Source: an uncultured Eubacteriales bacterium
GTDB lineage: Bacteria; Bacillota; Clostridia; Lachnospirales; Bianqueaceae
Length of the DNA stretch: 5,842 nt
NCBI GenBank assembly: GCA_902782895.1
Contig: CACZPA010000100.1
Coordinates: forward strand, 1-5,842
Reading direction: 5' to 3'
This document shows positions 1 to 5,795 of this stretch, piece after piece. Positions within the stretch are counted from its first letter, which is position 1. Each line of letters opens with the position of its first letter. A model generated the notes under the pieces. It saw only the letters and a list, made by a program, of their open reading frames with translations, was not told the origin of the DNA and ran no database searches. A program made the translations under genes and the position numbers.

Positions 1-960
1 ACGGTCACCGGACATATGGCGCTCACTGCCGCCGCCAAGCCCGGTATCACTGCAGGCGGAGTTGTAGATGGAGATCTCCGGCTTCGCCAGCGGAGTTACG
101 GCTCCGTCATGATACTTGCAGAAACGGCCTGTCTCGTTGATGCCGTATTCCTTCATGTCGGAAGCTATCATATAGAGCTCACCCTTCCAGAAGAAAAGAT
201 CGCCGATCGAGAGATCATCTCCGTCATAGAGCGTCGACAGAGCATTGGCGGAGGGATCATAGCAGAAAAGATGATTCGTCAGCGACATGCGGCGCTCGCG
301 CGTCGAGCCGGTATAGTAAATAATTCCGTCTTCAACGATAAAAGAATCCAGAAAGAAGTCCGGCGGTGTAACGCGGCGGATTTCCGGAGCTCCGTCGGCC
401 GGCTTGCGAATCAGGAAAAGCCCTGTCCGGCTGCCATTGGTGAATCCGGCGCCGTTGAACCAGTACGGTACCTCGTCCACAACCTGATAATCGGATTCAT
501 GATCCTCTTTCTTTTTGTCGGCTTTCTTCTTACGGGTCTCCGCATCATCCAGATAGGCGTCCGGATCCGCCGCGTCAAAGGAAGCGGACACAGCATAGTA
601 GTCAGGCTCGATCAGCTTCATATCGTTGACGGAGAAAGGCAGCTTCATATAGGGAAGCGCTTCTCCGCCGCGGATATCAAGACAGAAAAGCTCTGTTCCG
701 TCAGCCTTCTCCGGATCCGGAGTGCGGGCGAGCAAGAGATGCGTGTCATCGAGCCACAGAACGATGGAAGCGCTGAGCGTTGCCGTCAGCTGTCTGACGG
801 TGTCGTTTTCAATCAGCCAGACATCACGCTTGTAGCTGTTTTTGTCCATATCGGCGTACGCGACCTGAAAAGCCGCTGCGTTTCCGGAGGGGTTGACGGT
901 CAGATTCTCCGGCGCGCGGTATTTGACGATATCGCCGATTTCGATTTTCTTCAGTTCCAT
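1..960 (-). CDS. S9-family peptidase (acylaminoacyl-peptidase type), N-terminal part
   Basis: Partial gene; the reading frame is open to the left edge, so 320 N-terminal residues are present and the C-terminal part is missing. What is seen is the beta-propeller of a prolyl-oligopeptidase (S9) protein, the domain that gates access to the active site. Residues 22-60 have the opening pattern 'VNPSGNAAAF...RDVWLI' and residues 163-183 have the 'EVPYWFNGAGF...LFLI' signature that resembles S9C acylaminoacyl peptidases. A lysine- and acid-rich stretch at residues 143-156 lies just before that signature. The end of the visible part (SDTGLGGG, residues 304-311) fits another propeller blade. The Ser-Asp-His catalytic domain would lie off the window. 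There is no signal peptide, so the enzyme is probably cytoplasmic and acts on short or N-blocked peptides. The start is supported by AAGGAG at 969-974, eight bases upstream. It follows the GH27 gene by 51 bases on the same strand. Exact substrate is unknown. Confidence 0.88.
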   Translation of the reverse strand, partial: MELKKIEIGDIVKYRAPENLTVNPSGNAAAFQVAYADMDKNSYKRDVWLIENDTVRQLTATLSASIVLWLDDTHLLLARTPDPEKADGTELFCLDIRGGEALPYMKLPFSVNDMKLIEPDYYAVSASFDAADPDAYLDDAETRKKKADKKKEDHESDYQVVDEVPYWFNGAGFTNGSRTGLFLIRKPADGAPEIRRVTPPDFFLDSFIVEDGIIYYTGSTRERRMSLTNHLFCYDPSANALSTLYDGDDLSIGDLFFWKGELYMIASDMKEYGINETGRFCKYHDGAVTPLAKPEISIYNSACSDTGLGGGSERHMSGDR

Positions 961-1011
961 TTTGAATTCTCCTTGTATGATATAAGTATCAGAGATAGGA
1001 CACATCTGTCT

Positions 1012-2322
1012 TCAGAAATTCTCGCCTTGACGGATCAGAAAGAGCTTAGCGCCATGCGTCGGGACGACCGCATCAACGGTTTCACCGTTATACGGGACTT
1101 CTTCGTGGGTCCAGAGATCGCGGATCGTCGTATTCTCCCGGCAAAACGGCAGGGACAGATGCTGCGGCACCGTCGCGGTATTGAAGAGCGCGACCAGTGT
1201 CCCGTCTTTATGTCCGGCGGGATCCAGATGGTTGGCGGTCCAGATGACGGAACCGGCTCCACGAGCGGCCTCCCGCGCTCCGTCGGAATTGCGGAGCAGA
1301 TCGAGCACTTCGGGATTTGTCAGGAGCGCGAGCGTCCATTCATCGTTGTCCCGCAGCTCGCCGCCCATCATCAGGGGCGAGCGGAAGAGGCAGAAAAGCG
1401 TCATCATTGTGATCTGTTCGTCATGCGTCAGCAGGCTCATCCGGTCAAAGCGGCCATGCTCGACGGAACGGATTCCGATGTGTCCCAGAGGCAGCATATC
1501 GCAGTCCGGCCATGCACCGGGGTGTCCGACGCCTTGCCAGGTACGGCAGCGGTCAAACATCTCGGAAAGCTGGAACCAGTTGTCCCAGAGATCGCCTGTC
1601 ATGCGCCATAAGTTGGCGTGCTCGGCCAGATGCTCCGCCTGTTCCCGCAGCGCGGGACCTGGCGAAAGGCTCAGAACCATCGGTCGGCCGCAGCGGTCGA
1701 TCGCACGGCGGATGCACTCGATCTCACTTTTGCCGGAATAGGGATCTTTAGCGCCTTCTGTGACACAGATATCGTCTACCTTTACATAATCGACGCCCCA
1801 GGACGCGTACAGCGCGAAAATAGAATCATAATAGGCCTGCGCGCCGTATTTGGTACAGTCAACGCCGTACATATCCGTGTTCCAGCTGCAGATCGAAGAC
1901 GGATGCGCGATATCACGCGCTGTAACGTCGGTCCCCAGTACCGGGCAGCCGGCGTGTACAGCCTGACGGGGAATGCCCCGCATGATGTGGATTCCGAATT
2001 TCAGTCCCATGGCGTGGATCTGATCGGCGATGGGGCGGAAACCGGCTCCGCCGCGGCTCGACGGGAAACGGTTCTCCGCGGGGATCAGACGTCCGTATTC
2101 GTCCATGCACAGCGGCGCGAAGGGACGGTACGCGGAGTTAATTGCGCCGGGCTCGGACCACTGAATATCGCAGACAATATATTCCCAGCCGAATTGTTTC
2201 ATGTGCTCCGCCATATAGCGGGCATTCGCGAGAAGCTCGTCTTCCCGCACAGACGCGCCGTAACAGTCCCAACTGTTCCAGCCCATCGGTGGCGTCAGAG
2301 CAACACGGTCTTTTGCTGTCAT
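1012..2322 (-). CDS. GH27 glycoside hydrolase, candidate beta-L-arabinopyranosidase or alpha-galactosidase
   Basis: Encodes 436 residues, a retaining exo-glycosidase of family GH27 (clan GH-D). Seen: PPMGWNSWDCYG at residues 11-22, the family's opening barrel strand; VDYVKVDD at 177-184, where D183 is the expected nucleophile after K181; WRMTGD at 239-244, where R240 and D244 match the sugar-binding arginine and acid/base; and WPDCDML at 271-277, matching the usual WNDPDML. The TIM barrel ends near residue 345 and a beta-sandwich tail covers about 355-436. Classical alpha-galactosidases have IDDCW at the second strand; here residues 51-55 read CDIQW, so the second aspartate is Ile53. As I recall, the same Asp-to-Ile change marks the Geobacillus GH27 beta-L-arabinopyranosidase, so that activity is favoured, but galactosidase activity is not excluded. 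No signal peptide, so it acts on imported substrates. The start is fixed by AGGAGGTC at 2329-2336, six bases upstream. It may form an operon with the peptidase gene downstream. Confidence 0.95.
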   Translation of the reverse strand: MTAKDRVALTPPMGWNSWDCYGASVREDELLANARYMAEHMKQFGWEYIVCDIQWSEPGAINSAYRPFAPLCMDEYGRLIPAENRFPSSRGGAGFRPIADQIHAMGLKFGIHIMRGIPRQAVHAGCPVLGTDVTARDIAHPSSICSWNTDMYGVDCTKYGAQAYYDSIFALYASWGVDYVKVDDICVTEGAKDPYSGKSEIECIRRAIDRCGRPMVLSLSPGPALREQAEHLAEHANLWRMTGDLWDNWFQLSEMFDRCRTWQGVGHPGAWPDCDMLPLGHIGIRSVEHGRFDRMSLLTHDEQITMMTLFCLFRSPLMMGGELRDNDEWTLALLTNPEVLDLLRNSDGAREAARGAGSVIWTANHLDPAGHKDGTLVALFNTATVPQHLSLPFCRENTTIRDLWTHEEVPYNGETVDAVVPTHGAKLFLIRQGENF

Positions 2323-2357
2323 AGGAATGACCTCCTGTCAGAAGAATCTGTAGATGA

Positions 2358-2386
2358 ATTATACTACTTTCGGTACGGCCGGTTTA
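2358..2386 (-). promoter_or_regulatory. Possible promoter for the GH27 gene
   Basis: In the 75-base gap before the GH27 gene the minus strand carries a perfect TATAAT (2358-2363), about 36 bases before the ATG. At 17 bases upstream the -35 position (2381-2386) reads TAAACC, a poor match, so the promoter would need an activator or be weak. The GH27 gene might otherwise be read only from the promoter at 3253-3281. Confidence 0.4.
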
Positions 2387-2392
2387 TCCGGC
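2378..2392. repeat. Inverted repeat over the -35 region of the possible GH27 promoter
   Basis: GCCGG, five bases, CCGGC, beginning five bases after the stop of the nuclease-like gene and overlapping the -35 position of the candidate GH27 promoter. No T-run follows on either strand, so it is a poor terminator; an operator or an RNA-processing hairpin is as likely. It shares a GCCGG/CCGGC core with the repeat at 3204-3220. Confidence 0.45.
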
Positions 2393-2397
2393 GAAGA

Positions 2398-3186
2398 TTA
2401 TGGTTCGGTGCGGCCTGGCTCGGCCAACCGGTATTGATACTGCCGTCCGCGGTTCTCCGCGCGGACAACGATGCCGAGCTTCTGCAGAACGGACAGCGAG
2501 TACGAGAGCGCACGTCCCTGCATGCGCATGGCCTTGCCGAATTCACGCGAGGTAAAGATCTCCGGCAGCTCCGGCAGGATCGCGTAATAATCCTCCGGCT
2601 TCTCCAGCAGGACGGATTCGCCGATAGCGGTCGGAACACGGTCGATGCGGTGGGAACCTCGCTTGCCATCTCGGTTCCAGCCGTCCGTCAGACGGTATTC
2701 GTCAACATCGAGCAGGATCGGCAGGAAGGACAGGCCAGGTTCGGACAGAAGCGAAGATACGCGGTACAGCTCCGGCAGGATCTCCGCAAGTATTCCGGTG
2801 TGCGGCGTCAGACGACCGCCCGAGAGCTCGCCGGTCTCCGGATCACTCCAGTACAGACGCTTTTTGCGGATCACCGGATGCACGACGGTGACGGGAAACT
2901 GTGGCAGGAAGGCCGCGAGCTTCTCCCGGAGCGGAGCAAAACTGCCCGTCTGGATTTCCAGCACTTCCTGCGGATCCTCGTGATAGATGTCCGCGATGAA
3001 AGGCTCGACCGGGATCTCCTGACGGTCCGCGTCCGGCTCAAAATAGAATTTCAGGACAGAATGCAGTGTCCGCTCTTTGCGCATGCCGATGCCGACAACG
3101 ACCTGTCGGGCCTGTTCGGACAGTGCGATGGCCTGATCCAGTCTGAACTGGCGCTGATCAGGCGTTAATTCCCAGAACGGCAGCAT
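2398..3186 (-). CDS. Uncharacterised protein with PD-(D/E)xK-like core and C-terminal winged-helix-like region
   Basis: Encodes 262 residues. I recognise a family of bacterial hypothetical proteins (from memory perhaps DUF8091) but no assigned function. Seen: a helix with KERTLHSVLK (37-46), then EPFIADIY (61-68), then EVLEIQT (74-80). E38, D66 and E77-x-Q79 are spaced like a PD-(D/E)xK nuclease core, with Gln in place of the usual Lys; BglII is a known enzyme with an ExQ site. Residues 98-120 (VTVVHPV...YWSDPETGE) and 154-184 (FLPILLDVDEYR, DGWNRDGKRGS, RIDRVP) are the other conserved-looking blocks. Residues 211-254 (FTSREFGKAM to GRQYQYRL) look like a winged helix, with a helix-turn-helix then an arginine-rich hairpin. 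No signal peptide or membrane segment. The frame is open up to 3429, but the start at 3186 is chosen because AAGGAGGT at 3193-3200 lies six bases before it and the promoter lies downstream of the longer start. A nuclease or regulator role is an inference. Confidence 0.88.
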   Translation of the reverse strand: MLPFWELTPDQRQFRLDQAIALSEQARQVVVGIGMRKERTLHSVLKFYFEPDADRQEIPVEPFIADIYHEDPQEVLEIQTGSFAPLREKLAAFLPQFPVTVVHPVIRKKRLYWSDPETGELSGGRLTPHTGILAEILPELYRVSSLLSEPGLSFLPILLDVDEYRLTDGWNRDGKRGSHRIDRVPTAIGESVLLEKPEDYYAILPELPEIFTSREFGKAMRMQGRALSYSLSVLQKLGIVVRAENRGRQYQYRLAEPGRTEP

Positions 3187-3192
3187 CCGGAC

Positions 3193-3200
3193 ACCTCCTT
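3193..3200 (-). promoter_or_regulatory. Ribosome binding site deciding the start at 3186
   Basis: AAGGAGGT on the minus strand is a near-perfect Shine-Dalgarno six bases before the ATG at 3186. It decides the start of the nuclease-like protein against the longer open frame reaching 3429, whose extra 81 residues are cysteine- and arginine-rich and overlap the promoter. Confidence 0.88.
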
Positions 3201-3203
3201 GTA

Positions 3204-3220
3204 CCGGCCGGGAAGGCCGG
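3204..3220 (-). repeat. GC-only inverted repeat in the leader of the nuclease-like gene
   Basis: CCGGCC, five-base loop, GGCCGG: a perfect 6-bp stem made only of G-C pairs. It lies in the predicted 5' leader, three bases before the AAGGAGGT ribosome binding site at 3193-3200. No U-run follows, so it is not a terminator. It could hinder ribosome access, stabilise the transcript, or be a DNA operator site. Confidence 0.55.
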
Positions 3221-3252
3221 ATATTTACGCAAATAACGATACGATATCTGAT

Positions 3253-3281
3253 ATTATACACTTCCCGGGGACGGATTGCAA
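3253..3281 (-). promoter_or_regulatory. Sigma-A-type promoter for the leftward nuclease-like gene
   Basis: Read on the minus strand, TTGCAA (3276-3281) is followed after 17 bases by a perfect TATAAT (3253-3258). Transcription should begin near 3246-3247, giving a leader of about 60 bases before the ATG at 3186. An 11-base inverted repeat (ATATC-A-GATAT, 3244-3254) covers the predicted start point and could be an operator. Confidence 0.75.
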
Positions 3282-3307
3282 ACAAAAAGAAATCCTGTTC
3301 CGCAGGC

Positions 3308-3327
3308 CCCGCGGGACAACACGCGGG
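3308..3327. repeat. Inverted repeat between the two divergent promoters
   Basis: CCCGCG, eight bases, CGCGGG: a 6-bp perfect inverted repeat between the -35 elements at 3276-3281 (leftward) and 3361-3366 (rightward). The position suits a regulator that controls both directions, but GC-rich repeats of this size also occur by chance. Confidence 0.4.
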
Positions 3328-3360
3328 AATACACACCGTAAAACACGTCCGCATAATTTC

Positions 3361-3389
3361 TTGAATGTTCCAGGGAAATATGATAGAAT
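3361..3389 (+). promoter_or_regulatory. Sigma-A-type promoter for the epimerase-phosphatase-acetyltransferase operon
   Basis: TTGAAT (3361-3366), 17 bases, then TAGAAT (3384-3389), preceded by TGA so that it also fits an extended -10 (TGnTAGAAT). Transcription should start near 3396, with a leader of about 35 bases carrying AGGAGG at 3417-3422. The position supports the epimerase start at 3430 rather than the longer open frame from 3199. Confidence 0.72.
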
Positions 3390-3416
3390 ACAAGAAATGC
3401 ATCACGAAGATGAAAC

Positions 3417-3422
3417 AGGAGG
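3417..3422 (+). promoter_or_regulatory. Ribosome binding site deciding the start at 3430
   Basis: AGGAGG seven bases before the ATG at 3430. It favours the 321-residue epimerase that starts directly on the first beta-strand of the family fold (MLTITLSAAG) over the 398-residue frame from 3199. Confidence 0.88.
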
Positions 3423-3429
3423 ATATCAA

Positions 3430-4395
3430 ATGCTTACGATCACTTTGTCAGCAGCCGGATATACAGCGGTCTTCGCACCGACGGTAGGCGGCGCGATGCT
3501 GAGCCTGAAGAAAGGCGATATCGAGATTTTCCATCATCTGGGAACGGATGAACAGATTATAGCAAAACCGACGTCCTACGGACTGCCGCTGCTTTTCCCG
3601 CCGAACCGGCTGGACGGCGGTACCTTTACCTTTGAAGGCGTGAAGACGCAGATTCCTGTGACAGAGCGCGCCCGCAATGTATCCTGTCACGGTTTCCTGC
3701 ACACCCGTCCGTGGCAGGTCGCCGGATATCAGGAGAGCGAGGACGCCGCGGAGATCCATCTGGTCTTTGAGGGCGACCAGAACACCGATTTCTATGAATG
3801 CTATCCGTATGAATTCGAAGCGGAGCTGATCTACAAGATTGATAAAGACGGTCTGCATCAGGAGATCCGTCTGACCAACTACAGCGGCAAGAACATGCCT
3901 TACGGACTGGGCTGGCACAGCGCGTTCGCGATTCCGGGATGGGATCTGAACAAGGCGAAGGACGCGAAGGTGCGCGTTTCCGTCGGCAAGCGCATCATGG
4001 TCGACGACAGAATGCTCCCGACAGGAGAGGTCAAGGACCTGATTCCGGAAGAGGCGGAATTCCGTTCCGAGAAGGGCGGCTGCCCGCTGTTCCGCATGAT
4101 GGACGATCACTATACCGCAGAGCCGATCGAGCGCGACGGGAAGCCTTTCCACGGCGCGGTTCTGACGGATCCGGACGGCCGCTATGAGGTTGTCTACCGT
4201 GTAGATGATTTCTACAAGCACTGGATGATCTGGAACTGCCGTCAGGAAGGCAGCTTCATCTGCATCGAGCCGCAGAACTGGCGGATCAACGCGCCGAACC
4301 TGGATCTGCCGCGCGAGGAGTCCGGTCTGGATGTGCTGGCGGATCAGGAGACCAAGGTGATCCGCGCGGACGTCTGCCTGAACGAATTGAAATAA
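3430..4395 (+). CDS. Aldose 1-epimerase (GalM/LacX-like mutarotase) family protein
   Basis: Encodes 321 residues of the galactose mutarotase-like beta-sandwich superfamily, which interconverts alpha and beta anomers of free aldoses or, in some branches, modified hexoses. Seen: LLFPPNRLDGG at residues 54-64, with R60 at the substrate-binding arginine; CHGFLHTRPW at 86-95, with H87 matching the HG motif; GWHSAF at 161-166, with H163 as the likely catalytic acid; and CIEPQNW at 278-284, with E280 as the likely base. All key residues are therefore in place. No signal peptide; cytoplasmic. The frame is open back to 3199, but the start at 3430 is chosen because AGGAGG at 3417-3422 sits seven bases before it and the promoter at 3361-3389 lies inside the longer frame. 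It is first in a plus-strand operon and divergent from the nuclease-like and GH27 genes. It may act on the sugar released by the GH27 enzyme; which sugar cannot be told from sequence alone. Confidence 0.93.
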   Translation: MLTITLSAAGYTAVFAPTVGGAMLSLKKGDIEIFHHLGTDEQIIAKPTSYGLPLLFPPNRLDGGTFTFEGVKTQIPVTERARNVSCHGFLHTRPWQVAGYQESEDAAEIHLVFEGDQNTDFYECYPYEFEAELIYKIDKDGLHQEIRLTNYSGKNMPYGLGWHSAFAIPGWDLNKAKDAKVRVSVGKRIMVDDRMLPTGEVKDLIPEEAEFRSEKGGCPLFRMMDDHYTAEPIERDGKPFHGAVLTDPDGRYEVVYRVDDFYKHWMIWNCRQEGSFICIEPQNWRINAPNLDLPREESGLDVLADQETKVIRADVCLNELK

Positions 4396-4419
4396 CCCAA
4401 AGGAAGCTTAAGGAACACA

Positions 4420-5247
4420 ATGTATTCAGAAACGATTATCAAAGAATCCCTCGGGCAGCTGCCTGAGGGAATTCTTGCAAAAATGGAGCAGGCGGCCCGG
4501 CATGGCGGTGCGATCATGCTGAGCGCGGAGAACGCGGACAAGGACGTGCATGCGAAGCCCGGGACGGCCAATTATGTGACTAAATACGACTCGATGGTGC
4601 AGCGGGCGATGCGGGAGGAGCTCTCCGGGATCTTCCCGCAAGCGGGTTTCCTCGGCGAAGAGGACGGCGCGGATGTCGTCGGGAACGCGGACTGGGAGTG
4701 GATCGTCGACCCGATCGACGGCACGACCAATTTCATCCACCGGTATCATCACAGCGCGGTTTCGATCGCGCTCGCCTACCACAGGGAAAGCATCGCCGGC
4801 GTGGTCTACGACCCGTATGCGGACGAGGTGTACAAGGCGGTCCGCGGCGAAGGCGCGTATCTGAATGACAAACCGATCCATGTATCGGATCTGCCGCTTT
4901 CCTCCGGACTGTGCGGATTCGGGACGTCGCCTTATCACAGACATCTGGCGGACCGGACGTTTGAGACGGCAAAACAGCTCTTCCTGCATGCGGCCGATAT
5001 CAGGCGCAGCGGCTCGGCGGCCAAGGATCTGTGCGATATCGCGGCCGGACGGCTGGATCTGGATTTTGAGATTATCCTGCAGCCGTGGGATTTCGCGGCG
5101 GCCAAAGTCATCATCGAAGAGGCCGGCGGATGCATGGGGCATCTTGACGGGACGCCGCTTGATCTGTACGCACCGAACGAGATCCTGGCTGCTAATCCGA
5201 AGTGTTTTGAGGATTTTGTCAGGCTTGGGATCGGGCAGAAATGGTAA
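4420..5247 (+). CDS. Inositol monophosphatase family protein
   Basis: Encodes 275 residues of the lithium-sensitive, magnesium-dependent phosphatase superfamily (IMPase, SuhB, CysQ and fructose-bisphosphatase relatives). Seen: FLGEEDG at 77-83, with E80 as a metal ligand; WIVDPIDGTTNF at 94-105, with D97, D100 and T102 in the metal and nucleophilic-water site; and QPWDFAAAKVIIEEAGG at 221-237, with D224 as the third aspartate. The full catalytic set and the usual family length are present. The substrate could be inositol phosphate, another sugar phosphate, or 3'-phosphoadenosine 5'-phosphate; sequence does not decide. The start at 4420 is 24 bases after the epimerase stop, with AAGGAA at 4410-4415 only four bases away, a tight spacing. 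The next ATG (codon 22) would cut into the first helix, so it is less likely. A long palindrome covers codons 10-17. No signal peptide; cytoplasmic. Confidence 0.93.
   Translation: MYSETIIKESLGQLPEGILAKMEQAARHGGAIMLSAENADKDVHAKPGTANYVTKYDSMVQRAMREELSGIFPQAGFLGEEDGADVVGNADWEWIVDPIDGTTNFIHRYHHSAVSIALAYHRESIAGVVYDPYADEVYKAVRGEGAYLNDKPIHVSDLPLSSGLCGFGTSPYHRHLADRTFETAKQLFLHAADIRRSGSAAKDLCDIAAGRLDLDFEIILQPWDFAAAKVIIEEAGGCMGHLDGTPLDLYAPNEILAANPKCFEDFVRLGIGQKW
4447..4470. repeat. 24-base near-perfect palindrome inside the start of the phosphatase gene
   Basis: The two 12-base halves are complementary at every position but one, and that position (4453/4464) forms a G-U pair in RNA. In RNA this gives a 10-bp stem with an AGCU loop. 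With one bulged base the complementarity extends outward into AGAAT/ATTCT. It lies 27 bases into the phosphatase coding sequence, covering codons 10-17, and is followed by only a weak U-tract (ATTCTTG). Confidence 0.7.
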
Positions 5248-5253
5248 AGTAAC

Positions 5254-5745
5254 ATGATTTCAATAAGACCGACAGTGGCAAAAGACGCGGATGCGTTGTG
5301 CGCACTGCAGAAAGCCGCGTTTCTGCCGATCTATGAACAGTATCATGACGAGGGCAACCCCTGTCTGCGGGGACCGGAGGATATCCTGAAACGGCTTGAC
5401 TCCGCGACATTCAAGTATTATACGATTCTGGTGGACGGCGAGATCGCCGGCGGCGTTCTGTACCGGCGTGCGGGCAGGACTCCTTTTGTCGCGGAGCTGA
5501 AGCCGGGTGAGTATTATCTGCTGCGGATCTATGTGAAGCCGGATCTGCAGTGCCGTGGGATCGGCGCGCAGGCGATTTTGCTGTGCGAGAAGGAATTCCC
5601 TGACGCGGTGAAGTTCTATGTGGATTTTCCCAAGGAGCTCGTAAAGAACAGAAAATGCTATGAAAAAGCGGGTTTCCGTGACAGTGGAGAGGAGCTCGAG
5701 GCGGCGCCGGGACTGATTCTCGCCGGATATGAGAAGTCCATGTAA
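5254..5745 (+). CDS. GNAT-family N-acetyltransferase
   Basis: Encodes 163 residues of the Gcn5-related acetyltransferase fold, moving an acetyl group from acetyl-CoA to an amine. Seen: ISIRPTVAKDADAL at 2-15, the usual first strand and helix; YYLLRIYVKPDLQCRGIGAQ at 87-106, motif A, with Q99-x-x-G102-x-G104 forming the acetyl-CoA pyrophosphate loop; and NRKCYEKAGF at 132-141, motif B. The length is normal for a single-domain member. The substrate is not predictable; small molecules and protein N-termini are both acetylated by this family. It lies six bases after the phosphatase stop and in the same frame, and no clear Shine-Dalgarno precedes its ATG, so translation probably depends on coupling to the upstream gene. 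The frame has a stop (the phosphatase TAA) three codons before the ATG, which fixes this start as the earliest possible. Confidence 0.92.
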   Translation: MISIRPTVAKDADALCALQKAAFLPIYEQYHDEGNPCLRGPEDILKRLDSATFKYYTILVDGEIAGGVLYRRAGRTPFVAELKPGEYYLLRIYVKPDLQCRGIGAQAILLCEKEFPDAVKFYVDFPKELVKNRKCYEKAGFRDSGEELEAAPGLILAGYEKSM

Positions 5746-5795
5746 CACAGGCAACAAGGAGATGACGAAGAGACCATAGCTTAGCGGGGAATTAT

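Noticed and set aside
709..722. Perfect 14-base palindrome CTCCGGATCCGGAG in the peptidase gene
   Set aside because: It encodes Pro-Asp-Pro-Glu with the favoured codons CCG, GAT and GAG, so codon use explains it.
2445..2466. Inverted repeat GTCCGCG-N8-CGCGGAC near the end of the nuclease-like gene
   Set aside because: It falls in an arginine-rich coding stretch where CG-rich codons produce such repeats readily; no T-run or other signal adjoins it.
16..3168. Two very long plus-strand open frames (531 and 516 residues) lying almost end to end opposite the three leftward genes
   Set aside because: They are codon-aligned complements of the three minus-strand genes, which all happen to share one register. 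Stops there would need TTA, CTA or TCA codons in the sense genes, which are rare at this GC content. The sense proteins have clear family motifs and ribosome binding sites; the antisense products show none.
3187..3429. N-terminal extension of 81 residues for the nuclease-like protein
   Set aside because: The longer frame overlaps the promoter of the gene and the predicted transcript start, and the ATG at 3186 has a near-perfect ribosome binding site.
3199..3429. N-terminal extension of 77 residues for the epimerase
   Set aside because: The extension is upstream of and across the promoter at 3361-3389 and has no family similarity that I can see; AGGAGG at 3417-3422 fixes the start at 3430.
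3448..4221. Minus-strand open frame of 257 residues opposite the epimerase
   Set aside because: It lies wholly within the epimerase gene, has no recognisable motifs, and the plus-strand product has all catalytic residues of its family.
4426..5142. Minus-strand open frame of 238 residues opposite the phosphatase
   Set aside because: Shadow of a gene with complete phosphatase motifs; arginine-rich composition without domain features.
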